NCBI GenBank assembly: GCA_013115135.1
Contig: JABANP010000175.1
Span: 33,235-97,234, forward strand
Reading direction: 5' to 3'
Length of the DNA: 64,000 nt
Source of the DNA: Perkinsus olseni
Lineage: Eukaryota; Perkinsozoa; Perkinsida; Perkinsidae
Shown here: piece by piece, positions 10,845-22,284 of the stretch
Position numbering within the stretch: the stretch's first letter is position 1
Layout of the letters: each line of letters opens with the position of its first letter
Position numbers and translations under genes: made by a program
The notes under the pieces: model-generated
The model's input: only the letters and a program-made list of their open reading frames with translations
What the model was told of the DNA's origin: nothing
The model's database searches: none

Positions 10845-13800
10845 TTAAGCAAATCTGCTAACGCTACTCGCTTCGCTCCGCCGAGCCCTGTAGGAGCTGC
10901 CTTCCCCTCCAGGGTCACTAAGCAGGAGGCTATGACCATACCCAGCAGCACAGGCCCCCATCCTAACCGCACCGATAGATCCGACAACGGATGGTACGTA
11001 CTCGCAAGACTGCCGAGATCTTCTCGGAGGAGGGGCCTTGGCTATCCAGGACCCACTGGACTTGGCAGGAGGGTTCAACAGCCCCAGCTGGCCATAGCAG
11101 TCGGAACCCCATGCATACACCTGACCCTGCGCGTCGATCGCCAGGACGTGAGCAAAGCCACAAGATACGTTCTTGAACCGTTTGCCAGGAGGAACATTAG
11201 AAACCTTGCGAGGCCTGGTGAGCTCCATCGGGTCCCCTGGGGGAAGTGCTAGCTGGCCACTCTCGTTGCTACCCCAGGTCCATACATCGCCCAGAGTCGT
11301 CAGGCAGGTCGTGAAGGCCCCACCGCAGGAGACAGCCGTGACCACGCCGTCCCTATCAGAACCGACCTCCACGACTTTAGGCGTGGGACTGCGACAGCTG
11401 TTGCCACCCTGACCAGGGGGGAAGGTATCAGCCGAAAACCCCAGGCCTAGCTGCCCGAACTCCCCCCAACCCCAACAGTACAGCTGCCCAGCCGCCGTCA
11501 CCGCAGCCGAGTGAGCCTCCCCGCAGGAGACCGAAGCGAAGGAAATGGAAGATGTCTCGCCAGAGAGCATAGTAGGGGTGGTGACGATGGTCTCATTCTT
11601 GACGTCATAGCAGGCCTCAACGCCGTCGATGCCGAGCTGGCCACCCTCCCCTCTGCCCCAGGCCCAAAGACGTCCTCGCGTGTCGATAGCAATAGCGTGG
11701 TAAGACCCACAACTCACCGCTGCCGCCCTACTGGCCCCATCGCCCAGACTGATCTCGAGCACTCCAGCGCCAGCGGCACCAACCCTGGTAGAGGTAGGCG
11801 ACGAGGTCAGATCTCCCAGCTGCCAAAGCCGGCCGTCTTCCGACAGCGCCACAACAGCAGAGGCAGCGCAGGACACTGTCTCGACTACCACACCTTGCGG
11901 AAATCGTGGGATGCTGACCTCAGGGAAAGAAGACCCCCATACGTACAGCCGCCCCTCATCACAGACTGCCGCGGATATGCTGTCACCAGCAGACACATCG
12001 ACTAGCCTGCGCTCCTTCAGGCACATCAGCCTCACCGGCCGAGCTGTCCAGTTCACCGCGCTACTCGCCTCAGTGATCGATCGGACCCCCAGCTGGTCCC
12101 TATCGTTACTACCAAACCCGAAGCATGTCCCTCTGGTGACCTCCTGGGTATCCGAAACCACCGGTGCCGCTGGGACCTGCTTGTACTCCCTCACAATCTG
12201 TCCGACCCCCTGAGGGCTCCGCTGGAAGGCCGCCACCGGGTAGGGCCGGGACAAGTCCATAGCCCATGGAAGCCTTCTTATATCAGCATCAGCCATACTG
12301 GACGCTAGCACCTCGTCCACCTCCTCATCCCGCAGCGGCCCCCCTGTGAGGTCCCTAGCGGTCTCCGCTCTGTCAAGGAAGGGTCCACTCTCCACCCTAG
12401 GGGGCTCGAAATTCATCCCGTCCCTCGCCGCCTCCCCGCACGCCCGAAATATATCACCGTATTTCTCGACCTTCAGGACCTCCCCTTTAGCATAAGCGTG
12501 CTTGCCCAGTCGCCAGGCCAGCCAAGCCACGATCCTTTCCCCCTGCCCCAACCGGGCCCTCGGGTCCCCATACCCTCCCCTGCTCACCAGCATCGCCAAG
12601 GCTTGCAAAAACAATACCGAAGACAGCTCGGGCGAGTTGCTGCTGCCTGCTGCCACGCCTTTGGCGCACCACAGACCAGCTAATAGTTCCGGATCCGAGG
12701 GCCTAACCGCCAAAACCGACCTCGACAGGTTCGGGAAACATGGCAGCACTCCTGCCGAACCGGACCTCCTCGCCGCAGACCACGCCCCTTGGAGGACCAG
12801 CCGCATCCTGTAGTAGGCAAGGCGGCTGTTGGGGAGGTTCAAGGGCGACGGCAGGCAGCAGGCCAACAGCAGTTCCTTCAGAGGCAACCCCGACACCTGC
12901 TCCTCCAGCCAGTGGACGCCGAGGGACTCATGGACCTTCACCGCCGCCCTAGAGCTCTCCCCTCGCCCCTTGGACGAACGGGGCTTCACCGTGTAGACCC
13001 TAGAGGGCCTCAGCATTGCCTGCAGCTCTATCATATGCCCCGAGCCTGGCTCCAGCACAGCACCCTCGACCGCCTGGGAGATGCCCGGTCGCCTCCCTCT
13101 GCGCCGAAACAACGTCTTCTCTACCGTACTCTCAGGTAGGACCACCCGCAGCTCCCATGCCATGGCACGCAGGAGCTCCGGCGGATCCAGTAGGGCCAAG
13201 CCCAGGACCAAGGCCGCCGGGGGCGCCTCCCTCCCCACTGCTGATAACAAAACCGCCAGAGTGACATAGAAGGACGAGGCAATGGCCGCGGGGTCGTCGC
13301 TAGGCGAGAACTTGCCGTCCCAGGCCGTATTAAAAAGCACGCAGAAGAGAGCCTCGCTGTAAGACACCCTCCCCTCAGCCCGGGAGCCGCCACCAGGCAG
13401 GGCGTTGCAGTACCGCCGAGCCGTGTACTTGCACGCGCGCGCCACCATGAACACACACCAAGGCACCAGCCTGTTGTGCATAAATTTGACCTCCAACGCC
13501 CTCCTCTCCCCTCGACACGCCCTCAGCTCCTCGGCCACTATAAATGGCACCGCAGCGAATGTGAGATCTAGGTCCTTCAAAGCGGCCTTGCAGACTTCCA
13601 TCACCGACCCCCCGCGGGCTGCCTCTCTCCGCAACGCCTGGCGGGCCCTCAAACAGACCGCCCTGTCCGGGCAAGCTGCATCGGGGAAGGACACCCGCAG
13701 CGCATAGGGAAATCCGCGAATGTTGAAGTCAACCTCGGATTCTTCCCGCGCTATCGCCTCCACCCTCGTCACCCCCAAACTGATCTGCTCCTCCTCCGCA

Positions 13801-14675
13801 AGGTCCACCCATCCCCACTCGACCTCCTGTCCGCCACTAAAAACACAGGCCTCGTGACACGTATCAGCATTCCGGAACACCAACACCTGCCCCCTTCGCC
13901 TACCACCATCCCGATGCACCCTCAAAGCCTTCACCTCCTCCTCCCTCCCCACCAGCGCGCTGCTCCACACAACGACGCCCGGCTCCGTCTCCACCAGACA
14001 GACGAACCGGTCCTCAGCCCGCTTCACCTCAGCCTTAGCTCTCCTATGCTCCTCACTATCAGCTGGAACCCTCCTACAGTACACGCCTGCTGCCACCGCC
14101 GCCCCAGCGCTTCTGAACTCCTCAGTCGTGGTAATAATCGCTATTGTGTTCATAAATGCCTCGTCCAAACAGGACAGCTTCTTCATCAACCTCACAGCGT
14201 CATCGACTTTGTTAGACTCCCGAAACAGCAGCTCGAAGGGGAAGTAGTGGGTGTCGTTGGCTAGCTCCGTCACGAACAGTCCGGCAGCCGCAGCCTCCAC
14301 GTCCTCCCCCTTCAAAGCCTCCACTTCCCCCACCAACTTCAACACCTTCGAGCTCACACTGCGCCACATCCCATTCCAGTCGATCGGGTCCGAGTCGTCA
14401 AGGTTTTGCTCTCCGCCCCTCGCCAGGGCCTCTACGACCCTCCACGCTCTGCCATCAGCATCCCCGACCCGCCTTTGGTAGAAGGTCCCTACCAAATCTT
14501 CCATCTCTTCTTCCCCGCCACTCGAGCTCGCCGGCGGTATACTAGTACCAATCGCATTATCACAGCCGTCCGTCGCTGCCACCGCTGGGCCCTTGGACTC
14601 GATCCGAGCAGGACCCTCCGCAGGTGGCGGTGCTGTTGCGGAGGAACTCCTACAGAAGGAGGCACCACACCCCAT
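10845..14675 (-). CDS. intronless N-myristoylated protein with a C-terminal RCC1 propeller
   Basis: A single open frame of 1,276 residues from ATG 14673-14675. The frame is open further upstream, but MGCGASFCRSS is a textbook N-myristoylation start (Gly2, Ser6) with Cys3 for palmitoylation, so membrane anchoring is predicted. Residues about 30-845 are not recognised; they are Ala/Arg/Glu-rich and apparently globular. From about residue 848 to the end, seven RCC1-type blades can be counted, with cores such as FGFGSNDRDQLGV, LWAWGRGEGGQLGID, LYCWGWGEFGQLGL, VWTWGSNESGQLAL and VYAWGSDCYGQLGLL. RCC1 propellers serve as exchange factors or protein-binding platforms; the partner here is unknown. 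The lack of introns across 3.8 kb contrasts with both neighbours. Confidence 0.85.
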   Translation of the reverse strand: MGCGASFCRSSSATAPPPAEGPARIESKGPAVAATDGCDNAIGTSIPPASSSGGEEEMEDLVGTFYQRRVGDADGRAWRVVEALARGGEQNLDDSDPIDWNGMWRSVSSKVLKLVGEVEALKGEDVEAAAAGLFVTELANDTHYFPFELLFRESNKVDDAVRLMKKLSCLDEAFMNTIAIITTTEEFRSAGAAVAAGVYCRRVPADSEEHRRAKAEVKRAEDRFVCLVETEPGVVVWSSALVGREEEVKALRVHRDGGRRRGQVLVFRNADTCHEACVFSGGQEVEWGWVDLAEEEQISLGVTRVEAIAREESEVDFNIRGFPYALRVSFPDAACPDRAVCLRARQALRREAARGGSVMEVCKAALKDLDLTFAAVPFIVAEELRACRGERRALEVKFMHNRLVPWCVFMVARACKYTARRYCNALPGGGSRAEGRVSYSEALFCVLFNTAWDGKFSPSDDPAAIASSFYVTLAVLLSAVGREAPPAALVLGLALLDPPELLRAMAWELRVVLPESTVEKTLFRRRGRRPGISQAVEGAVLEPGSGHMIELQAMLRPSRVYTVKPRSSKGRGESSRAAVKVHESLGVHWLEEQVSGLPLKELLLACCLPSPLNLPNSRLAYYRMRLVLQGAWSAARRSGSAGVLPCFPNLSRSVLAVRPSDPELLAGLWCAKGVAAGSSNSPELSSVLFLQALAMLVSRGGYGDPRARLGQGERIVAWLAWRLGKHAYAKGEVLKVEKYGDIFRACGEAARDGMNFEPPRVESGPFLDRAETARDLTGGPLRDEEVDEVLASSMADADIRRLPWAMDLSRPYPVAAFQRSPQGVGQIVREYKQVPAAPVVSDTQEVTRGTCFGFGSNDRDQLGVRSITEASSAVNWTARPVRLMCLKERRLVDVSAGDSISAAVCDEGRLYVWGSSFPEVSIPRFPQGVVVETVSCAASAVVALSEDGRLWQLGDLTSSPTSTRVGAAGAGVLEISLGDGASRAAAVSCGSYHAIAIDTRGRLWAWGRGEGGQLGIDGVEACYDVKNETIVTTPTMLSGETSSISFASVSCGEAHSAAVTAAGQLYCWGWGEFGQLGLGFSADTFPPGQGGNSCRSPTPKVVEVGSDRDGVVTAVSCGGAFTTCLTTLGDVWTWGSNESGQLALPPGDPMELTRPRKVSNVPPGKRFKNVSCGFAHVLAIDAQGQVYAWGSDCYGQLGLLNPPAKSSGSWIAKAPPPRRSRQSCEYVPSVVGSIGAVRMGACAAGYGHSLLLSDPGGEGSSYRARRSEASSVSRFA

Positions 14676-14859
14676 AATAACGAAATAGAAACAAAGCTGA
14701 TTTGTAGGACACTCGAAGGTGATGAGGCAGAGACTTAAGAGAGAGGGCGGCATTGATCTCATGGAGCCTCTCTCCCAAGACGCAACCCTCGCGCGCCACG
14801 AAATTCAACAGAGACACAGCAGAGAAACCACACTTGAGGAATTCACACGTTAAATATTA

Positions 14860-17800
14860 TCAGTCGTCCAACTGCTTCACATAAACCCTCCAGCCGGCAG
14901 CCCCATGCCTGGCAGACCTACCAAGAGAACGTTCACTCCCACCCACACGCCTCCCTCTAGTACCACTCCTTTCCGAAATCATCCGCGCGTCACTGCCAGA
15001 GGGGGCTACCAGAGCCTCCGTCAACAACACCGATGCCGCCGTGGCTGACGCTACTCGTACGACCGACTCGACTACCAGCGCTGAGACAGCGAGAATTGAG
15101 ACTGATAGGCCGATAGGTGCTGAACTAACCTGGATCGAGGATTCCTGCCGATGGGAGATCCTCAAGGCGCCCCCGAATAGCGTTGTAGCCGATGCCCGGA
15201 TTGCCGCTGCTCCGCTGCACCTGGGCAGATGAGAGACATCTTGTGGATACACTGAGGGGGTTGTCCTCTCCCGCTGCCGATTAATATGAGTTGAGAGATA
15301 GGAATTCGGGAAAAGTTGGTATCAGCGTATAAAAAAGAACAAAAATCACCATCCGTAAGCGTCTCTGATTCGTCTAACAGTATCACCTCTCCACACCGCT
15401 CCACCACAGCGTCCCCATCAGCTCCGCTATTCTCTGCTATCTGCCACATCACCCTTGGCAAGGCCTCAACCAGCAGCCGATACCCAGCCGTCCAGGAGGG
15501 TGACTCCTCCCGACCCATCACCCCCTTCCCCAATGCCCCAGCAGCAGCCAAGAGAGCGGCCCCTCCCCCAGGCAACACCCCTCCCTTCATAGCCGCCTTC
15601 AGCGCACCAATGCCATCCTCATACCGCAGGCCCTTGTCCCTCACCACCAACTGATACCACAGATCCTCGTCTACCCCCTCCTACCCGGAAGCCTACCTCA
15701 GAGTCACCAGCTATCCTGATAGCTGCCACACCGCCCTTTAGGGAGGCCTGCCGACTCTGCAGCTTCGATTGTTCGTACCTGGTCATCCGGATCATGAACT
15801 ACAATGAACCCTTCGGAGACAGCACCTTGAGGTCGACTGCTTGATCTCAGCCCTGAGCTCTGCTGCCCTAGCATCAACCCTCTCCTGGCTATCCTCAGTC
15901 AACTTGATAACAGTACGGGACTTGCCAACACTAACCGATGAGGCCTTGCCTGAGGAGAACTTTCTCAACCCTCCGATGTCTCTTGAAAAAATTTCTAATT
16001 TTTCGCTTCCAGTGAAACCAGTCTTACAGGATTCTCCCGGACGTACTAGCATAAGAGAGAAGCTAATCCTTGGCGTCTATACATAGGTCTGGTCCTTGGG
16101 TCTGTATAAAATGAGGTATATTATCAACGTTAGGTCCCAGATCTAAAATACCGATAATAGCCACTGGTGTTAATAAGATAATCTCTCTACTTATGAGAAG
16201 CCCACTTATCCGAACTTCAGCTTACACCAGACGTAGACAAAACTGGTCGGAGAACTGCCTTACCAAAGTCCGTCCCCTCAGCCTCATGCAGTCGCTTCAA
16301 CCTCCGCTCTCCGACCACCGACGCTCCCGTAGCCGCCGCAAGGTCCTCCTAAACCCCACAGCACTTCCCCCGGCCAGACCCTCCTCCCTTGCCCCTACCA
16401 ATCGCCTCGTTCGCTCCACTCCGTACCCCGGTGCCTTCACACAGACCATCCTCGGCACTTGGCCCGACATCACTGACAGCAGCACCGTACGGATGACAGC
16501 TGGCGAGAACTCATCAGCTAGGATCAACAGCGGCGTCTGAGGGGAATCATCCGCTGTTCGCGCTCCCACAGGCATCAACTACCTTCGCCTCGGTAGCCGC
16601 CTTCAGCGCTGGTATGAGATCTTGGGGCTCCTCTATCCGTCCCTCGACCAACAACAAAGACACTTTCCCTTCCAAAACACACTGGCCCGGTTTCCAATCG
16701 CTCCTATCCGAGGCAGCCGTCGCGAACTGTGATGATTCATAACCTCGGTCGAAGGTGTAGCCATCCGTGAACCTGAAGGGCCCCACCTCAAGCACCCCCA
16801 CCAAGTAGCGGAGAGCTGCAGCTGTATGAACAAAGTCTCATAAAGCTTAAGGCAAGCATCGGAGTCCGATGATCGGGCTATAATGAACAAGGACAAGACA
16901 ACAACAGCAGCAAGAAGAAGAACCCCAGCCCAGCACTACTCCACAGTATCCTGCTCACTGCCATCTCTCGACTCCTCGACCGTGACCTCTCCCTCATACC
17001 CAACATGGGCGAAGGCAGTCGCGAGTATCTAGACGACTGGTAAGACCACGACCTTGCAGCCTGCATGCCCCTGACTACCCTCGCCATCTCAGCGTCCCCT
17101 GTGCTGACCGCTGCGATCTGCGCCAAGGCCTCCTTACCCCGCTTCAACGGATGGGCCATCTCGTGCAGCAATGACACGCAGTCGTTCGCTGCGACCTCCA
17201 AACCTGAGCTCACCAACACGATGGACGGGAACGCACAGTCATCACCCTGCTAGAGGGAGGGTAACCTAGCCACAGCCAAGCTGATACTAAACTGGAGGAG
17301 AAATCTAATAAATTTTCTACGTTAGCAAAACTTTATTTTCATTCTTGATGGACTTTGAACGCGGCTCGGCCGGACAGGCCCTACACTGCAGCAGTCCATT
17401 AAGAAGTCACCAAGCAATTCCCTTGACGCTACACAGTGACGAGATATCGAAGGCAGCGGGAATATCGAACGCCCCAAATGATACTAAGCTCGGCAGTGCT
17501 CCCCCCGAAGCAGAGGCTGCCAGGCGACTGCCGATATTACCTTTCTTGATCTCCACGGCGTTAGAGGTCGTCGAGTTGGCCATAACTTCCAAGCCCTTAT
17601 TAATCAGGTACTGCGTAAGCACCGCCGTCGAGGAGGTCCCATCTGCCACTAAAGCTACCGCCCGTAGCCATCACCCTCCACCCTACCTCCAGTGGACACC
17701 TCGCTCTTGGACGCAGCCGACGCCAGAATCTCTGCTCCAATAGCATCTACAGCCACAACAACAACGATTGGAACCTTCCTTCTATCTGAGCTCTGGCGCA

Positions 17801-18534
17801 AGAATCAGGACGATGTATTGGCGGTGTGGTACGGGTCGACTACAGCTCCGCTTAAAGAGGTTGACCACCCTGGCGTCTAAATTTGCGGCTATAGGGTCTA
17901 TACGACCGATATTGAGAAGAAAAAGGACCGTTTCTTAACGGAGCAGCAGCAGCAGGGCTGGGCCAAACTCCGGTCAGTACCTTTGGAGCCCACTTGCATG
18001 CTCAATCGCTTGGCCATATCCTTAGCGATAGTCGCACCGTCATTGACTATCTTAACTCGAGTCCGGTCAGAGACGCCCCCCTCCGTCAGCACTACATTAC
18101 GACCTTGAGGGCCCAGCGTTACCTAGCACAGACACCGTACCACTAGCCGAGAATCCAAGGTTGACGCTGGCATGCGGCAGTGAGCTAAGATACCCTCTCC
18201 TTCAACCCCTCACTACCTTCACAGCATCAGCTACAAGATTGAGACCGCGCAGGAGGGAGTCTCTTGCATCAGCCCCGAAGTCCACAATAGCCTCCGAGGC
18301 CCCTCGCAGCGCCGTAGGGTTCTACCACGATGGCGATTCTCAAGCAAAATGGCAGCACAGCAGAGGCCTTACCAATGGTCCCAGGGCCCCGGGGGGGAGA
18401 GGGGCCGCAAAGAGTGCCTCAGTACTGAGCTTGAGGACGTCCCATGCTGTCACGCACAGAGCAGCTACTACGATCAGGGACAACACTGCCGGAAGCCTCG
18501 ACCGTCGACTCCGCCGCCGCCGCTCTTGCTGCAT
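14860..18534 (-). CDS. cyanobacterial/plastid-type chaperonin Cpn60 with a signal-anchor leader, multi-exon
   Basis: Group I chaperonin (GroEL/Cpn60) split into about twelve exons. Signatures in order: DFGADARDSLLRGLNLVADA; TLGPQGRNVVL; VKIVNDGATIAKDM; EILASAASKS; ADGTSSTAVLTQYLINKGLE; the EMAHPLKRGKEALAQIAAVS region; the apical segment with DGYTFDRGYESSQF; VKAPGYG; a LRKFSSGKASSVSVGK block; QASLKGGVAAIRI; EDGIGALKAAMKGGVLPGGG; GYNAIRGRLEDLPSAGILDP; and a TEALVAP end before the stop at 14860. IVNDG..IAK and AASK are the forms seen in cyanobacterial and plastid chaperonins rather than mitochondrial ones. The amino end (ATG 18532-18534; an upstream ATG is possible) has a basic stretch, a hydrophobic span (LPAVLSLIVVAALCVTAW) and then EALFAAP, like a bipartite plastid leader with a Phe. 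The first intron (about 50 nt) joins GALGPL to NPTALRG in phase. Asp residues matching the ATPase sites are kept. The GGM tail is absent. Confidence 0.85.
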
Positions 18535-18730
18535 CAGAAAACTGGCAAAACTCGAGCTTATTGACCGCCACCGGTGAGAACTCAATCTCAAGAGAGAAGC
18601 AGAAAAAGTATGCAGTACAAGACGGCAAGAATACGGCTGAACAAAAGTCGATGATGATCAAACAATCGCACAGTAGCAATACGGAAATCTTCAATGGTAT
18701 AAGGCGACAGCACTCCCAAGCGACAGGCTG

Positions 18731-21348
18731 CTACCGACCCGCTCCGCCGAACATAGCCCACATGTTCTTCTCGCAGCGTCTGATGGTGGTGTCCCTGTAC
18801 CGCCGGAGGGCCTTCACACACCTCTGCATGGTCACTCGATGGCCCGGGTTGTAGACCCAGCAACGCTCGGTCATGCGCTTCAGCAAGGGGCTCATCTTGG
18901 CGTTGATGCAGCCGTTACCGATGTAGCGTCCGGGATGGAGACCGCACATGCCGACAGCGGCCACCATCTCACTATGAGAGCACATCCTCCAGGGTATCTT
19001 AGGTTGACCATAGCTCATGACGGAATCCTCACCCTGCCTACCTCCCTGTTCACCATCTCCCACACTATGCAGGCCCAGGACCATACGTCACTCGGCGTGC
19101 TGATGTCGTCGTCTCGCAGACTCTCCGGGCTGGCCCATCCGAAAGTACACATTCGCCTTTGATACCTGTCCGGCAGCAATGACAACAACAACCGTCCCTG
19201 CTGCTTCTCCGTCGTCGCGAGAAGGGACGCAAAGGCGCATAACGAGTAACAATCCCCTCGGCGTCCTCACCTGGGCACCACTCTGCTCGCCGAGTGGCCG
19301 AAGTCGCACAGCTTGGCCGTAGGCGGTTTGCTTCTCAGATCCACCAGCACGTTCGGGCTCTTAACATCCCCATGTATCAAATAATGGCGATGCATGTAAG
19401 CCAACCCGCACGCGATATCCAGTGCAAAATTGTGTACCGCTTTCGAGTCCAAGTCCACACTGTCCGGTCCCGAACTGGTGGGGCCATAAATGATAGCAGG
19501 CAGTGAGCTCTCAAGCAACTGGGTCGCAAGGAACCTTTTCGAGTAGGTCTCCGTGTTCGGATCTGCAGCTATTCCCGCCAAAGACACCACATTCTTGTGG
19601 CCACACACTGCATGCAGGACATAAGATTCCCTCAGCAGCTCCGTGGCGTTCTCCAGAGTAGTCTCAGAGCCCACCTGCTCCTTCAAAGCAAGGTACTCAA
19701 CACTGGAGGTATTGAACGTTCGACTCATGCTGCCCGTCATGGCCGCGGCCGCCGAGCTCATACCGCTCCTCGGACTCTGCAGCTCGGAAATCGAGATGGG
19801 TATCGCCATGGCAGCCGATTTGATCATCGGAGGACTGCTGGGGCAGACCGATGGCAGGCGAGGCCGCATCGCTTCGTCCTTCTGTGAGGCGAGTCTGTTT
19901 CGGCCGCTCAAGTGCCGACTACCGCTCCGAGATCGATGTCGTTTGATCGTGTACTGGGCGTACTGTACCCGACCGTAGGCCCCCTCCCCGATGGTGTCGA
20001 TGATGTTGATTTGCTGCATTGGGAGGTGCTTGTCGGCTAGCACAGGGTTACTCAGAGCATCCGTTACTGCTACTGGGGACCTCATATGCCGGTCTATGCT
20101 GCATGCCTGAACAACAAGGAGGAGAGTGAGTACCACACTTCGCCCAATTCATCGCGACGATGTCCCCTTCAAACGCCATCGACCAACACATCGCCCGTAA
20201 ACTCGCAGCCCCCTGCGTAGTACCTTAAGCAGCACCTGTTGCATCCTCTCCACGGCGTTCACTTGAGCTAGCGTCATGTCCAACTCCTCGGCCGCAGTCC
20301 CATTGTGGAGCATTCTCTCGAGATCCTCACCATCATACGACTTAGCCGACATCAACAACGCCGATCGCCTCAGTCCCATCAACTCCAACCAGGCCGCGAT
20401 CTCGAATCGGTCCATGCAGTGCAACGGTAATATCGCAGAATCGTACAGCTCCGGCAGGTCCGGGCCTGCTTGCAGCGGCACGCCCGTCACCGGGCTCAAC
20501 CCGATCACGTGGTAGCGCCATTGCTCAGCTCGTCTAACGTGAGCGGTGTAGACGCACTCCTGCCGTCTGTTGCCGTTCTGATCCGTCGTCACCCAGACCG
20601 AGTTGATCGGCTGCGTGAAGGGGGATATCGACATGCCGATCTTCAGCTCGCCCGTCTCGAACCGTCCCATCTTCCATACCGCATCTTCGGTAACCTTGAA
20701 GCCATAGCCAGTGAACTCATCCTGTTGCCAGTCACCCTCGAAGGTCTCTGCACTGAGCTCGCCAACATGCGCCGCTTCTCCCTGTACCCAATACCGTCCA
20801 AAGCCTTCTCTACGGCCTTCGACCAAGGACCCGGTGTACGCTCCTCGCCTCGGGTCATTCTCGTACCACACGGAGCCGTAACCGGTAATTTTATCTTGGT
20901 CAGGATCGAAATTTTCGCGCAGCCACCGCGGGAACTGCCCCAGAGGGTGCAGAGGTCCCTCGGCCGGCAGCAGAGTGGAAAACCGGGCCCGAAAGACGGC
21001 TGCGGCCCGAGGGGCGTAGGTCGATATCACATAGCGGTTATTTACAAATTTTCCATCAGAAGTAACCAGCTCAGCCTGGCGTACTTTGAATCCGGCCGTC
21101 ATGATTAATAGATGGAGGAAGGCGGCCAACCCGGCCTGGTTCACGCTGGTGACCTCCGCTTCAAAAATATAACCCCAAATCCCGGGCCGCCGAGGGCGAT
21201 AGCCGTGATGGCGCGGCAAGGCTACCGGCCGATCACACCGAGTTCGCGGCCATTCCAAAGGTAAGTTACGGATGGAGTGGTAGCTGTCGATAAGTTTGAA
21301 TTTTTTCAAGGATATCAGATCTTCTATACCTGATAGCGACAGCTTCAC
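18731..21348 (-). CDS. MORN-SAM-protein kinase fusion (tyrosine-kinase-like), multi-exon
   Basis: The amino part carries MORN-type repeats (YTGSLVEGRREGFGRYW and FEGDWQQDEFTGYGF, about 20700-20870), then a SAM-like helical domain (FEIAAWLELMGLRRSALL to about 20230). A short intron joins VLLK to ACSIDRH in phase. The kinase domain follows: glycine loop IGEGAYGRVQYAQY, an insertion of about 95 residues, catalytic lysine in YLALKEQ, the catalytic loop YLIHGDVKSPNVLVD (HGD instead of HRD; Asp, Lys and Asn kept), CDFG, and ASPESLRDDD as the activation-loop end. It finishes after CWVYNPGHRVTMQ..., with TAG at 18731-18733. All catalytic residues are present, so it should be active. The first exon is unresolved; the frame opens with GTG at 21348, and an in-frame ATG lies at 21102. 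MORN repeats often bind membranes; a membrane-associated signalling role is inferred. Confidence 0.75.
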
Positions 21349-21505
21349 TGCACGAACAACGCGACGAAGCTAGTACATAGTAGGCCGTTCTCTGGGGCCT
21401 CGTCGGTCGGCCCCTCCGTGGGGCTTTTACCGATGTCATATGAGTGGGCATTCTGCATGACGCACCTGAGAGTTATCATAGGGATCAGCGAGATGCAGTA
21501 TGATA

Positions 21506-22284
21506 CTACTCGAGATCATGGCGAAGGGAATCAAAGGTCGGAGCCTGCTGATCGTCGAAGGCGCTGGTTGCTGGTGCCAGTCCGAAATACCCGACAAAAC
21601 CGATACCTCCACGACCGCCAGAGTAATCATAGAAACTCTGAGAGTATCCATAGGTTGATCATGGAAAGATACAAAACAGCTCACCTTGCTTGCCACTGGG
21701 TTGCCTAGCAGATCCCCATCGCCCATCATGTATATCCGCCCACGGAGCATGTCCATGCCCCTCCAAGCCAGCCACGTTAGCATCCTCTGCAGTATCCTAT
21801 CAGTGAGATCTGCTGCATGCAACTGGACCACCTCATCTTCCTTCGATATATGCCGACAATCCACCGAGGCCCGCACCACCGGGTTGGTCCGATCAACCGC
21901 CGTAAGACTGACCAACCTCGGAGGGGGGTTATAGAACGACGTAGGCGGCTGAGGGATGGCAACCACCGCCGACCCTACATGGAAAGAAGTCATCATCACC
22001 ACGACGCGCAACCCCCTTTCATTACGCCTTCTAGCCGCCGACCAACTTTGCCCGCTCGTTTTTCTACTGCCGGTGGCCTCAGTGTTATCAGTGCCATTGT
22101 GAGTGTCCTGCTTCTGGTCGTCCTCATCGTCGTCGTCCAAGCCCTTCATCTCGAACGACATATACCCGGCAGCAGAGCGATCGCTACGGTACTTCTGTGC
22201 TGCATAGGATACGGACTCGGCTGAGGATGTTAGGCTATCCACGGACCCAGCACGACCTCGATTACGGTTCGCCACGGTCATCAT
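21506..22284 (-). CDS. two-exon hypothetical protein
   Basis: Starts at ATG 22282-22284 (MMTVANRNRGR). A 47-nt intron (21638-21684, GTGAGC...CTCTCAG) joins GNPVASK to SFYDYSGGRGG exactly in phase, and the frame ends with TAG at 21506-21508. The protein is about 240 residues: a Ser-rich amino end, an acidic DDDDEDD tract near residue 50, a central unknown segment (SFHVGSAVVAIPQPPTSFYN), and a Gly-rich tail. It has no signal peptide and I do not recognise it. It lies upstream of the MORN-SAM kinase on the same strand; a shared transcript cannot be excluded because the kinase's first exon is not fixed. Confidence 0.6.

Noticed and set aside
11000..14700. Many 60-160 codon frames on the plus strand
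   Set aside because: Antisense shadows of the RCC1 gene in high-GC sequence.
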